A stretch of 64,000 nucleotides of DNA. Origin: Diplosphaera chodatii. Its lineage: Eukaryota; Chlorophyta; Trebouxiophyceae; Prasiolales; Stichococcaceae. The translations under genes were made by a program, and so were the position numbers. The stretch is from NCBI GenBank assembly GCA_032358165.1, contig JAALGY010000008.1:2394222-2458221 (forward strand). Reading direction: 5' to 3'. The notes beneath the pieces were generated by a model. The model was given only the letters and a program-made list of their open reading frames with translations. It had not been told where the DNA came from and made no database searches. This document shows positions 44,001 to 55,872 of the stretch, one piece after another (the first letter of the stretch is position 1; each line of letters opens with the position of its first letter).

Positions 44001-46532
44001 GACGGCGCGTGCTGCTCGGGCGACGGCCTCAACGGCACCTGGCAGGAGACCAGGGCCGACCGGGTGCGCAGGCAGCCAGTAGACTTGCATCGACAGCGGG
44101 GCTGTGCGGCTGCAGGTTTGGCATGCAGGTGAAATGATGATGTGCGATCATCAGGGACCCCGTTCTCCCGTGCTGCAGGCCTATGGGGTCGTGGAGTTCC
44201 AGCTGGATGAGTCCATGGGCTGCCGCTTCCACCAGTACACCCGCCGCCAGGTGTAGAAGCGGCGACCACCGTGCCCAGTTACATTCCCGGTTTTCCAACA
44301 GCCGTGTGCTGACTGCTGTCACCGCGCGCACCCGTTCATGACAAAGCAGTGGCCAATGCCGCAGCGTGCAGCGGTCACTTATGACGAGGCTCGGCAGGAT
44401 GACCAGTCGATCTCGCACGCCGCAGGTGCTGGGCTGCCTGGGCAACACGACGGTGGTGTTTTGGGGGGACTCCATGGTGCGGCAGCTGTTCAACCGCATC
44501 CCCGCGCTGTTCCGCGGCCAGCGGCGCGCGTTCGACGCCCAGACCTGGCGCGCCGAGCGCTTCGAAGTCTGCGAGTGCGTCGGACTCAGATGATGAACTT
44601 CAATGGCACAGTCCTCGTGCACTGGTATTTGATCAACCACCTCGGACATGCCGTAGCACTTGCCGCTCAGCGCTGGTGCGCTGGGGGCTTTAGGGCCGGC
44701 AAGTGCACCAGGCGCTGCGTCCTGGGATGCCTGTTGCACTGACGCGTTGCAGCCCTTCCGTCCACCCGCCTTGCCCCGGCCCGCTGCCAGGCGCTGCGCG
44801 CTGGTGCTCAGGGTGCGAGGCTGCGCTGCAGGGCCGCCGATGTGCGGACGCACGCGCCAACCATCGACGGCATCGCGCCGCGGGACGGGCACTACCGGCT
44901 GTGGGGCCTGGCCGAGCTGACCGACGAGCCGCACCCCTACCTGGCGCTGGACCAGGTGCAGCTGTGCGCTCTGGCGCCCTTCTGTGTCTGCGGAGCACAC
45001 ACTGGGAACCCCGCTGCCGCCAAACTGCCCAGGCGCATCTTGCAGACGGGATGTGTTCAGCTTCTGTGCTTGTCGTGTGCAGTACCACTTAACCCAAAGC
45101 TGCAGCATGTCAGCCTCAGCAGGTACCTCGCCCAATTCATGGGATGGTTGCACCCACTGCACTTGGTGGCCGGCCGGACGTCTGTGCGCTGAGCCTGTGC
45201 TTTGCTGCGGACAGGTGCCGGAGACGGAGCTGCTGGACCTGGTGGACCCGCACGCCAAGCCGAAGGTCTTTCCCGGCGAGACCTGCGGCAAGACGCGGCC
45301 GGTGTCCTTCCACTACGTGCCGGCCACGGCGCTGTGGGAGCAGTACCGCTTTGGCGGCTACTACCTGAAGACGCACAAGGACATCTCGCAGGTGCTCATG
45401 TGCTGCATCTCGCATTCTCTGCCGTGTGTCCTGGTGGCAGTCAAGTGCGTACTGTGTTTCGTCAAGTCTTGAGGCCAAAGGAGCAGTGGTCCTGTTGTGT
45501 GCCATGCATGCACACGGTCACGAAGATCACCCGGCAGCATGTCACTGTGACCATGGGATCCTTCGTCGTGCAGTCGATCTGGGTTGTGCAGACTGGGTAT
45601 TGGGATCTGGTGCACCGTGAGGCCGATGAAAAGTGGCTGGAGGTGGGCACCAGCCTGAGCCAGCGTGATGTGTGGTTCTGGGCCTGCACCGAACCTGCTG
45701 CTTGTTGTCACTCCTGTCCTCTGGCAGGGTGCACTTCCTATCACCCACAGGGGACCGTCCCCGTTGCGCTCAATAGACGCAACCCTTCTTTGCCTTCTGT
45801 AGACCATGGAGGAGGCGCTCGACAGGGGCATTCAGAAGATGGTCATCATCACGGTGCCAACAGTGGTGGGGCACCCGCAATTGCCTATTTCCCTTTGCGG
45901 CACCGACCCAGGCACTAGGCATACTGCCTGATGATCGAGCTGTGAAGGGATAGCTGAAGTCAACACCCCAACACTGCTGCTGCCGCTGTGCAGTTTGTCG
46001 GCATAGATGAGCGGGACCCGAGGCGGTGGATCCTGCGGGACCGCAACGACTACATGCGGCGCTGGGCCGCGAATGACACCAGCGGGCGAACCGTCATCCT
46101 GGACATGGATGCGCTGTCCATGGCGCCGAACGCTCCAACCGGCCTGCTGGGTGAGGCCTGCGGCATGCCCCAGTGGCCCTGTAGAATCGTGCACTCGTGC
46201 GAGTTTGGGGACCACCATCTTCAAACCTTCGGGTGGCGGCGCCAGCGTCCAGTGGCACATGTTGTTAATCATGAGGTGGTCCCGAGTGTGGGGTCTTGCT
46301 GACAGGGAACTGGACCGACTGGCACTACAGCTGCAAGTTCAGCTGGGTGGATGAGCACGAGGGGCGCAACCTGACGGCCAAGGAATGGGCACCGCACTCG
46401 AACGGGTGGCTGGATCCGTCAGGCTGGATGCTGGGCGGATTGCAGCCCAATGTGCGGAGGGATTGCATTGACGATATGAACCTGACCGTGTTGCAAATAC
46501 TGTTCAACATGCTATGCAACAAGCGGACATGA
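41042..46532 (+). CDS. Type II membrane protein with GDS/PC-esterase-like domain and long low-complexity stalk
   Basis: Fourteen exons (41042-41236, 41402-42337, 42500-43066, 43218-43298, 43544-43661, 43912-44063, 44179-44250, 44426-44574, 44832-44955, 45215-45391, 45592-45642, 45803-45865, 45994-46150, 46306-46532) sum to 3069 nt, 1022 residues. A short cytoplasmic head precedes one TM helix (about 45-65, YAAACMALGLLALYFLG), then about 500 residues of Ala/Ser/Gly/Asp low-complexity stalk. A Cys-rich block follows (about 567-707), then VFWGDSMVRQLFNR (Ser about 723), the block I-type motif of SGNH/PC-esterases. The C-terminal NWTDWHYSC (Asp 952, His 954) could supply the other catalytic residues. 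This layout is that of Golgi glycan O-acyl esterases/transferases. Cell-wall or glycoprotein modification is inference. Confidence 0.75.
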
Positions 46533-46886
46533 GATCAGGTGTACTGTGTCGAGATTCTCTGCCCTAGTGCTGTGTTTGCAGCAGGGTTCAAGTCTAGCGT
46601 TGGCTGGCAGGCAGGACTGCGTCTGTGCTTGCATGTACTTCTGCGTCTGCTGATTGCATCAGAACAAGCCTTGTGATATCAAACGGGGCTTTCTGAGGAC
46701 AGACGTGCACTGCCTGATCTCAGTGTAACAAACGCGATCTGCTTTTGGCAGCTTGGCCACCTTGATACTCACACACCCTTTCAAAAGAATGTTCGCAATG
46801 CCGAAGCCGCACAGAGTTGGAGCTGGAGACTGGCATGTACAGGGACGTTGCTGCTATACTACTGGCTGTGGCAGACAACGCTGACG
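46533..46886. other. Convergent 3' intergenic region
   Basis: About 350 bp between two converging gene ends. Nothing recognised beyond presumed 3' UTRs. Confidence 0.5.
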
Positions 46887-49800
46887 TCAGATACCGGCGA
46901 TGGACTCCACAATCATCTTATAGCCCTCGCCCACATCTGAGCGGTCCTTGACCGCTGCCGCCAGCTGACTGTGCACAGGCAGGAGCTCACCACTGAACTG
47001 TTCCGCTGCCGGTGATCCGTGTGTTTTCATGCGCAATGCGAGGTGCCCTGCCTCTGCGAACGGAAAGGGCAGTGTCCAAGCAGGCTGCTGATGTATCACT
47101 GATGTCCCCACCTGATGTCGGTGGCCAGATCGAAGTTGGGCTGGCCCGCCAAGTACAGCAGCAGGTGGAAGTCCGCCAGCGCCTCGCAGAAGGGCCGCCC
47201 CGCATACTTCTTCAGGTGCTCCCGCAGCTCCTGCGGGCCTGCAGCATGAGCGCAGCAGCAACCAACATCAGCACAAATAGCTCAGCATGGTTTGACGTTT
47301 CATGGGTGTATGCATGCTGTGGACACCCTCCATAGGCTGTAGCTGCTTGGTACCACATGCTCAGCCTGCAGAGATGCGTGCGCTCAGCCTGTTTTATCTT
47401 TCGGCGCCCCACCCTGGGGCAGCAGCCGGTTCTCCACGGGGAAACTGGACGCCAGCGCGCCCTCGTGGTCGCGGATGCCCACCGGGATCAGAAAGTAGTC
47501 GTTGTCCACCTCCCCCAGGTCCTTCACCGCCACGATCACGGGCGCCTCGTTCTTCGGGTCCTGCGATTGAGGCATGCAGTGTGCATTTAAAGGTTGGACC
47601 CGATGCATGCAGCACTGTGTCCGTCGCAGTGGCAGCTTGATACACAGGCATTGAAGGTGGCAGCTCGACTGGAAGCTGCTCCCGCATCGGCATGCAGGCT
47701 ACACCTGTGTCTGGCCACTCCATGGCCGTCAGGTGTCAGCTGACGGTCACTTGCACCCTCATACAAGCCGCCAGGTGCAGCCAGCATGCCGCACCTTTGG
47801 ATTCCGCAGCTTGCTCTCGCCGCTGGGCTGGTCCTGGGGCTGGAACCAGCCGTCACGCAGCAGCTGCACTGCCTGGTCCGACACCTGAAACGCCTGCAGC
47901 GGCAAACAGCACAGGGTAAACATATCAACGAAGTCTGCAGTCGTGCCCCGGTGTCAAACAGTCAGACACATCGGTGCTACTGTGCCACAGCCACAGCAAG
48001 GGAAGGGAAGGGACTGGACATGGATCAAAGCAGCATCAAGGTGCTGCACACCTCGAACTGTGTCTCGGCCTCGTCTGAATCTGATGCCACAGACACCACG
48101 CCTGTGACAGCTGTCTGCCCCATCTCGTCCTGCACTTGAGTTTCGGTCAAAGCTTGCAGGAGCTCGATGGCCCGACGACACCACAAGTTGCTGAGGACAG
48201 TCGCACCCGCAGCTGACAGCACACACACGAAACACGCAGCGCACAGCATATGCGGCAAACACCACGCCGCCCCAGCTGACCAGCGGCTGTGCGGCTATCT
48301 CGACGGCAAATGCCCACCTGCACGGCTGCCATCTGCTGTATCTCCTCAGAGTCCATGATCCAGTCGCGCTCCGCCACCGACTGCGTGAAGATCCAGCCCA
48401 CCTTCCGCAGCCTGCATGATACAGCACGGCAGGGTGCCAGGAGTCAGAGCATCCCACCCAGGCCGTTGGCCGTGCCCCTGTCGTCCTTGGGAGTCGATGG
48501 GCGGGGCCTGCCTGGAAACAGGGCAGCGCAGACGAATGTGTGTGTGCCCACCCCAGCAGCCGGGCCAGGTACTCGGCGCGCTGCTCCTCCTCGGTGCCCC
48601 GCTCCAGCTGCAGCGAGGCCGCGGTGGCGGACTGCGGCGGCTCGTAGATCACGTCCACCTGCACGTTGCCCTCACCGTCCACGCTGCCGTACAGGATGCC
48701 GCCGCGCTGCGGAGAGCAACCACAGTTTGTGACCTCGAAGCGCCTAGCCTCATGGGGATCTGTGCTGCATGATGACACGCGGGAACAGCTGGTGTCACCC
48801 TTGCCTCCTCCAGCTGAGGAGGCGCAGTGTGGTGCACTGCCGCAGTTGTGAGCTGGCCAACTGCTGCAGCAGGTGCAGACTGGCAGACAGCTCGGGCATG
48901 TGTCCAATTGAGGCGCCAGCTGGAAGCGCCGGGAGGCGGTCACCTTTATGGAGAACGCCAGCGCGGCGTGCACGTACTGCTGGAACGCGTTGGCGGCGTG
49001 CCGGTCGAAGGAGACGGAGGCGGCGTGGGGCGCCTCCTGCCGCTCTATCCGCGTCTGCTGCGCCACCATGGCGCCGATGCTCATGGAGGGGCCTGCGGGT
49101 GTCGGTTATGCTTCACCAGCTGCGACTCACAGCTGTGGTCTCAAGCCAAGCCGTCCTGCAGATGCTCTGCAGTGCTGGCACTGGTCTGCACGAGACCGCA
49201 GGCCAGCATTGCATCATGCTCTGCTTCCGCAACTCATGCGCACCAAAGGGCCGCGCCTCCAGGGGGGTCTTTTTGTACGCGGGCTCGACCTGCCGCACGA
49301 AGTCGTACAGCAGGTACACCATGTCGCCGTGCGCGACGCCCGCCGCCTTCAAGGCTTGCGAGCCGCTGGCGAGGTCCGTGAACTGCTCCGGCTCCCGGCT
49401 GGTCAGCTGCGCGCAGGCGCACAGCACAGCCTCACAGGACGCACAGCGGCAGGCGCTGACGCAGCTACAGATTGCTTCGTGCTCTGTAGCGCTCCAGTGC
49501 CGTCTGTGCGCTGAATGACGCACTCAGCAGCGCAGCCCGAGGTTGACCCGGCAGGTGCGCCCTGTAGTGCGCTGACTGAATCATGCAGTGCGCTGCAGCT
49601 TTGCACTGGCGAACCGCATCGCAACCGCATGCCAGATGACTTTGAACTCTTTGCAGGGCACACATGCTAGTTGGCCCACCAGCTTGGGGTCCTTGGACAG
49701 CGCCATGCGCTCCTGCGGGATGTCCAGCGCTTTGCTCACTGCGGCCCACATGTCCGCCAGCGTGCCGGTGTCAGGCACCTGCACCCGCTCCAGGCCATCC

Positions 49801-50003
49801 CTGCACATGGAAGCCACGCGCAATTACGTAGAGCCCACTGCAGTTGCTCCGCGCATACGGTGCACGCGTGCTTTGACATGCAGGTGCATGCTCCCTCACA
49901 ACAGTGCAGAAAGCGGATTCAGAGCACAGCCTCATGAATCGCATTGTACGCCGCTTCTCTGGGTGCAGCTGGGATCGCACCGCGAACGTAATCGCAGGAG
50001 CAT
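46887..50003 (-). CDS. NPL4: NPL4, ubiquitin-binding cofactor of the CDC48/p97 segregase
   Basis: Eleven exons (49981-50003, 49680-49800, 49244-49406, 48944-49092, 48552-48706, 48318-48411, 48052-48129, 47795-47893, 47413-47560, 47112-47238, 46887-46968) sum to 1239 nt, 412 residues, essentially the length of plant NPL4. With UFD1 it recruits ubiquitylated substrates to CDC48 for extraction from membranes and complexes. The 23-nt first exon encodes MLLRLRS, joining to RDGLERVQVPD, the conserved NPL4 start of the ubiquitin-like N-domain. The MPN-type NPL4 core has RGGILYGSVD, VDVIYEPPQ, VGWIFTQSVAERDW, EAFQVSDQAVQL and NDYFLIPVGIRDHEG, ending near FDLATDI. No zinc-finger C-terminus is present, as in plants. 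All phases agree. Confidence 0.94.
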
Positions 50004-50642
50004 GCTCCTGGAAGTGGCAATCGCTCAATTTCGAGTCTGGGCCAGCAGGACCTCAGCACGTTCGGCGGTGGCCACGAGCAGTCACACAGTACTATATGCT
50101 GTTCGATGATGTGTCTGCGGAATGATATTCATGTAATACTGCAGACTTGCTGGTGAGCAAGGTTCTCAGGAACCTGCAGGAACATGTGGGCGCTGAGGTA
50201 ATCACAGCATGTCCACTTCCTCTGAGCTGAAGGGTAGATGTGACGGCGACAGCAATTGCCTGCTGTGGATCAGCATTGAAGGATCAACGAGTAGGAGACC
50301 GCGTTGCATGCATCGCTAGGCGCAGGAGCCGCCCCTGACACAGGTTGCATGCATGCCGGGTCTAAGACCACCCCTCTGACATCAAAGCCTGCCAGGCACG
50401 CCGCAGTCGAACGAAGGATCAAAGCAAAACCACCACAGCGACCGTCCAAAACGACAGTGCAACTACCTCCGACCGAGCGCAGCGTCGCTGCCCCACTATG
50501 TCTGCTGCAAGCCGGTGCCAACACCCCTGCTGCGCCGCTCCTGCTTGCATCTCCGCAGCCACACCACATCCGGTGCAGGCCGGTACCAGCACCCTGCCGC
50601 CGCTGCTGTCAGCTGCGCTCACTAAACCCTGCAGCCCCTTCT
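50004..50642. other. Intergenic region between SEC1 3' end and NPL4 start
   Basis: About 640 bp, presumably the NPL4 promoter plus the SEC1 3' UTR. No gene or repeat recognised. Confidence 0.5.
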
Positions 50643-53600
50643 TCAGGCGCCCGACAGCGAGCGCATGTGCGCCAGAAAGCTGGCCGGGGTGTCGATGCTG
50701 GTGGCGCCCAGCGTGACGTCGCGCCCCAGCTTGGCGGACAGCTGGTGCGCCACGCGCACCTCCGACCGCGTGGCGCCGCCGATGATGAAGCCCACGATGC
50801 GCTTGCCCGCCTGCAGGGGGTGGTGGTAAAACGCTCAGCTGCGGGTGCTGGAGAAACATCTGGGATGCAGGCCATGCTGCTGCTGTGGGCCGGTCTGACG
50901 GGCTGACATGAAACTGGTGGGCACGACCCATGCCGGCGCATGCAACCTCGCCAGCAGGTGAGGCAGCTGCTGTCACGGGCAAAACCCTCAGCCTCACCCT
51001 TCCAGCGGGCGAGGGCGCCGCCAGGGGGTCCATGGCGGGAGCGGCGGCGGCGCCGCCGCCCGCGCCGCCCGCGCGCGTCGCCCAGCTGGGCTTGTTGGAC
51101 CGCACGCTCTTGGCGGCGGTGTAGCTGTTGGCCGTCGGCTGCACCGCTGCGGCGTGCACGCAGAACACGGCGTCAGAAGAGCCGCGCTCTGCGTGCCAGG
51201 TGCAACAGTATGCGTAGCAAAGCAGGTGGGGCGTGGATGGTGATGCGGCGGGACGGACAGACTGCAACAGGAACTGTTGGCTGACGGCGCTGTGCGAAGT
51301 CCAGATGCACACCAAAGGAGGAGGCGGTGGAGGCTGAGGGCTGCCGCACGTAGGGATACTCGTCCGAGGACAGCCGCCCTGCCGCCATATCCTCAAAGAT
51401 GTCCTGCAGATGAAGTTTGGGCGTGTGTTTGCGATGTGACAGACTGCCTTTTTGCTGTCAGGCTGCAAAGTCCAAGTAAAGGTATTGCTTGCACAGGAGG
51501 CGGTGTGCACCTGCAGCAGCGGGTAGAAGCGCGACAGCTCCCACTGCTCCTCTGTCTGTGCGCCCTCCCGGTCCTGCAGAAGAACCGTGCTCACGCCTCA
51601 GCAATTGGTGCAAGAGTCTCATGAGCCCCAGAAGCTGGTCAGACCGGAGTCAGACTGTTTGCAACGACCTGTCGGTGCAGCAACCATTCCTGCAGGCAGC
51701 AGCCCGGCAGCTGGGGCGCACCTTGCGGACGTTGCGCTTGCGCTTGCGGTTGAAGAACAGGCCGCTGCCGGAGGAGGCGCGCTTGTACACCGGCACGCCC
51801 AGGTACTCCAGGTTGCTCACCGCCGCGAACTGCACGCCAGAAGGAACACCTCGGACACCCCATTCGACATTCGACACATCACCTGCTGTGGCGACCGCTG
51901 CGTCGCTGAGCCTGAGGACCAACATCGTCGACAGGGGGGCGAGGGACCTGACATTACAGCAGACCTTGCTGGGGTGCAGGAGAGCTTGACATGATGCAGC
52001 ACCATTGCCAGCATCGAGCGGATCCCCAGTGTCACAAGAACGAAGAAGCCGCACCTGCTGGGGGGTGAGGCGGGTGACCTTGCGCCACTGCTCGGCGCGC
52101 TGCTCGTCCAGCTTCTCGGGGTGCGTCGCCACGTAGCACATGAACAGGCGCGCCTGCATCATAAATCACAGCACCGAAGCTGAGCCGCGCTGCCTTGCTC
52201 GCTGCAACGAAGTAAAAGGCTGGGACAACTCTACCGTACAGTCACGGCACTCACACAGCTTCATCTGCAGACAGCTGCAGGATGCCCTCAGAGAGCCCCT
52301 TGTGCTTGGTGGCTCAGCCCCAAAGGCAGCGCTCATGCACCCACACTGTTGCTGGATCCCCACTCAGCCTCCCGCGGCGAGCAAGCGCCAGGAAGCCTGC
52401 TGCACTTCAACTACCAGGGTGTGCGCACCTTGGCCTCGGGCGACAGGTCGGGGTACGCGGTGAAGAACTCCAGGATGTGCTTGGAGGTGACCTCGCCAAA
52501 CACCACGTCCTGCTCCAGCTTGCCCACCGCGGTCAGCTGGTCGGTGTCCAGCGCGCGGTTGATGTTGGACGCCATCTCCACGTGCACGCTCAGCTGGCTC
52601 AGCTGCTCCCTGGCAGTGGTGGAGGCAGTGGACGCTCAGCCGCGGTTCGGGAAGCAACCGGCGCTGAGAATCCTAGAATGGCTGCTGAAGGCGAGGCTGA
52701 GACTGCAGGCTGTGTCGTGAAGTGGGCCTCTGCCCAAAGGGCGGCAGCTGGATGCACGCTCAAATATCCGCTTGTCACCAGGAGCAGCCTGCCCTGCTGC
52801 CTGCCAGACTGGCGCATGCACATCCGTGTCCAGCGCATGGCTCCGGGCCCGGTTCTGAGGAGAAGTCCACCTGTACTGGGGCAGCGCCTGCACCAGGCGG
52901 CGCATGTTGCGCACGTCCAGCGCATCTTCATTGCCGGTGCGGCGGGCGGCCGCGTTCTTGGACCTGAACTCGTCCATGCGGGATGCGATCTCGGCACACG
53001 CGTCGGCGAAGTGCCGGTGCCGCAGCGCCAGCCACAGCCCGTCCTTCTCGTTCAGCAGGTGCTCCTTCTCCTGCAGCTGCCCTGCAGCAGGGGCGAGAAC
53101 GAGAGGCTGGCCATGCAACGCTGGAGCGCCTCCTGTACTGCTGCAGTGCCGTGGCATATCACTGGACCCTTGATGGAACCTTGATCTAGCTGGTGAACCA
53201 TAGCGGGCGGTACATCATGCCTGAAGAATCCCGTGCCGGTGCGAGACCAGTCTGTTGCAGGTGTCAATCCATACAGTGATCAGCAGAGCAGCAGCAGCCA
53301 TGCAGCGCGCACCGCCCTGCGTCTGCGTGTGGTACTTGAACACGGACCCCTGCGGCGCGAGCAGGTCGTACACCAGCGGCTCGTACGTCCAGTCGTGGAT
53401 GACGGGCGCCACCGGGTCGAACCCGCGGTCCATGATCACCACCTCGCAGGTCTCGCCTGCGTGCAGCACACGCCCCATTGACGCCACTGCAGGCTGCTGA
53501 CCACCTGCAGCCGCGGCGGCATCTCGCCCGACCAACAGCAGACAGCCGGGTCTGCGGAGTGCAGGCCTGCCCGGGGGAAAGACCAGTGCTGGAGCTGCTC

Positions 53601-55359
53601 GTGGCGCTGCGGCGCACCGGGCGGCAGCAGGCCGGCGGACTGCATGCCCTGCAGCTGCGCGTCCAGCTCGATGGCGAGGCGCTGCGGCACCAGCGCCCGC
53701 GCCTCCAGCACCGGCGAGTCGTCCGCGTCCATGTCCGGCGGCTTGGCCGCCCGGAACCGGATCGCCGGCATCTCCTGCGACCGGGCGGCGGGGGAGGGCG
53801 TGGCTCTACAGCGCCGCCTTTCCAATGCTGCCGCTGAGCAGCGCGCCAGGACCAGCGAATGCTGTGCACCCTTTGCTAGCCGGGGCCGCAAGAGCAGGGC
53901 ACCAGCGGCACAGCCAGTGTGCTTGGCAGCGGCTCTCTGCAGCACGGTGTCAGCATGCGCCCGCACCGCGGCAGGCTTGGCAGCCCAAAAGCACCTTCAT
54001 GGTGGCGAACACGGTGGCGAGGCGCGCGGCGGTGCGCTTGATGGCGGCCCCCGTGCCGGGCGCCTCGTCGCTGCCCTCGCCGAACAGCGCCGCCAGCGCG
54101 CCGTCCTCGTCCGTCGTGAAGGTGCGCGTGTCCACCTGCAGGTACTCCACGTTGACCTGCCGGGGGGCGGCGGCGCCAGCTCAGTGTGCCGCGATGGTCA
54201 TCCACCAGCCCAACCGCACGCAAGCTTGCAGCTGAGCATAAGCTGACACCTTTGTGTGTGTGTGTGTATGCAAGCAACCGCTGCAGCTCCATGTGCAGTT
54301 CCTCTGAAGGTACGCTCGCTCGTGACCAAAGAGTACCTCTGCCAGGGCCTTGAGGCGCGACAGCAGCCCGGGGCAGCCCTTGAGCGTGGCCAGGGCCTGC
54401 GGCGGCACCTTGGACGTGAAGAAGATGTGCGCCGACCCGTATGTGGGGTGGCTCTGCATTGGGAAACATGGTGAAATGTTAGCAGACCAACAGTCTGCAG
54501 CATTGGACCTGCCGTGCCCCTCCCAGTTCTGCACTGCGACACGCCAGCCAGCAGCGGGACACGTGGGGCAGCAGCCCCAGCGCCTAACCTGCCAGTCCTC
54601 CACGATCTTGGCGATGCTGGCGGGCGAGGGTGTCACGAAGTAGATGCCGGCCGCCTGGCGCTGCGGCTCGCGCCGCTTGAACAGGTCGTCCACCACTGCG
54701 AGTGTGCACAGATTAGTATTTTCCACTTTGCCATCAACTGAGACTCCTCCTCCAGAGCAGACCAGCCGGGTTCAGCCCTGAACGTGGGCTGTCGGCCAGT
54801 CGCAACGTGCAGGAAAGAGCAGCAAGGCAGACTCACGCGCGACGCCGTAGTTGAGGATCTCGGAGATGCGGCAGGCAGCGGACATGATGCGCGTGCTCTG
54901 CGGGTCCATGACCAGCACCGCCCACTCGCCCTCCTGCACCCTGCCCAGCATCTCCCCCTGCACCAGGCAGATCAGTACTCTGTCAGCCCGCACCCTGCCA
55001 TGACATGATGCGCTCCGCTGAGGGCACATGACTGCGCTGCAGCTTTGTGCACCACAAGTCATCGCAAGCTTCATTTCTACGCCAAGAAGTGGTGCAACAT
55101 CGTCAGGATCTCTCGCTTTGTGGCTTGTGGCAGGCAGGAAAGCGCATGTGTGCAGTGAATGTCCATCTGCACAGCGGCCTCTCATCGTGGAGCCAGTACC
55201 ACCGTGCAGCTGACTAGAGGCCTTCAGAGCTCGTACGTCATCTGTGTAGCGACGCTGTGTAACCCTGCAGATCGTTGCAAGATACTGCACAAGCTTTTCA
55301 GGGCAAGCTTAGCTCACCATCAGCCGGGTACGGGTGAGCGTCTGCAGTGTGTCGGCCAT
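50643..55359 (-). CDS. SEC1: SEC1/Munc18-family syntaxin-binding protein
   Basis: Fifteen exons (55318-55359, 54837-54957, 54589-54695, 54337-54453, 53995-54156, 53618-53774, 53313-53456, 52871-53081, 52429-52609, 52055-52153, 51722-51829, 51511-51573, 51313-51403, 50998-51146, 50643-50810) sum to 1920 nt, 639 residues. SM proteins clamp syntaxin and template SNARE assembly at the plasma membrane. Recognisable blocks are GEWAVLVMD...STRIMSAACRISEIL, VDDLFKRREP, IYFVTPS, AHIFFTSKVP, CEVVIMDRGFDPVAPVIHDW, LWLALRHRHFAD, LVQALPQYREQLSQLSVH and RIVGFIIGGATRSEVR. This order and spacing fit the exocytic SEC1/KEULE/Munc18-1 branch rather than SLY1 or VPS45. The first exon is only 42 nt. An Ala/Gly insert (about 550-580) interrupts the C-terminal domain. 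A short GT microsatellite lies in an intron near 54253-54267. Confidence 0.92.
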
Positions 55360-55872
55360 GCTGCCTTGCTTGGTACCTCCCTGCTGTCCTGACGATACCT
55401 ACAGCAGCTCCGGCGCTGCTGGCGCTCCTAGCAAGCTGAGTAGGTGATCTGCATGAGCACTGGTAATCCTCAGCTGGCGCCAGCGGCACGGCCGGCCCAG
55501 CAGCTGGGCACGGGCAGATGCAGCCGTTGAGCGGCCAGTAACACGACTGCGTTGCGAGAACGGCAACGCAATTGTGCGGGCGGGGAACATGCACGAATAT
55601 GACGAACTTCTCCAGTCGCTCCAGGGCAGGGGTTTGCAAATTGCAAGGCACCAACACTACCCAGGTCCAGAGCAGATGCACAATGCCACACTGATGAGCA
55701 GCCACATTCGCTGACCGTTGGTCTACACCATGCAGGTCCATCACGTCTGACTGCTCGGCAACAGCATCGTGTCACCACTTACACAGTACAAGAGCGCCAG
55801 CTATCCAGTGACAGAGCGTCGATGGTCATACAATGATTTACATCACACAAAACACTGGTGTACACTCCTGTA
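55360..55872. other. Intergenic region, PTPMT 3' end to SEC1 start
   Basis: About 510 bp, likely the SEC1 promoter region. No other feature identified. Confidence 0.5.

Noticed and set aside
44029..45291. 420-codon minus-strand open frame
   Set aside because: Antisense to several phased exons of the esterase-like gene; no domain recognised.
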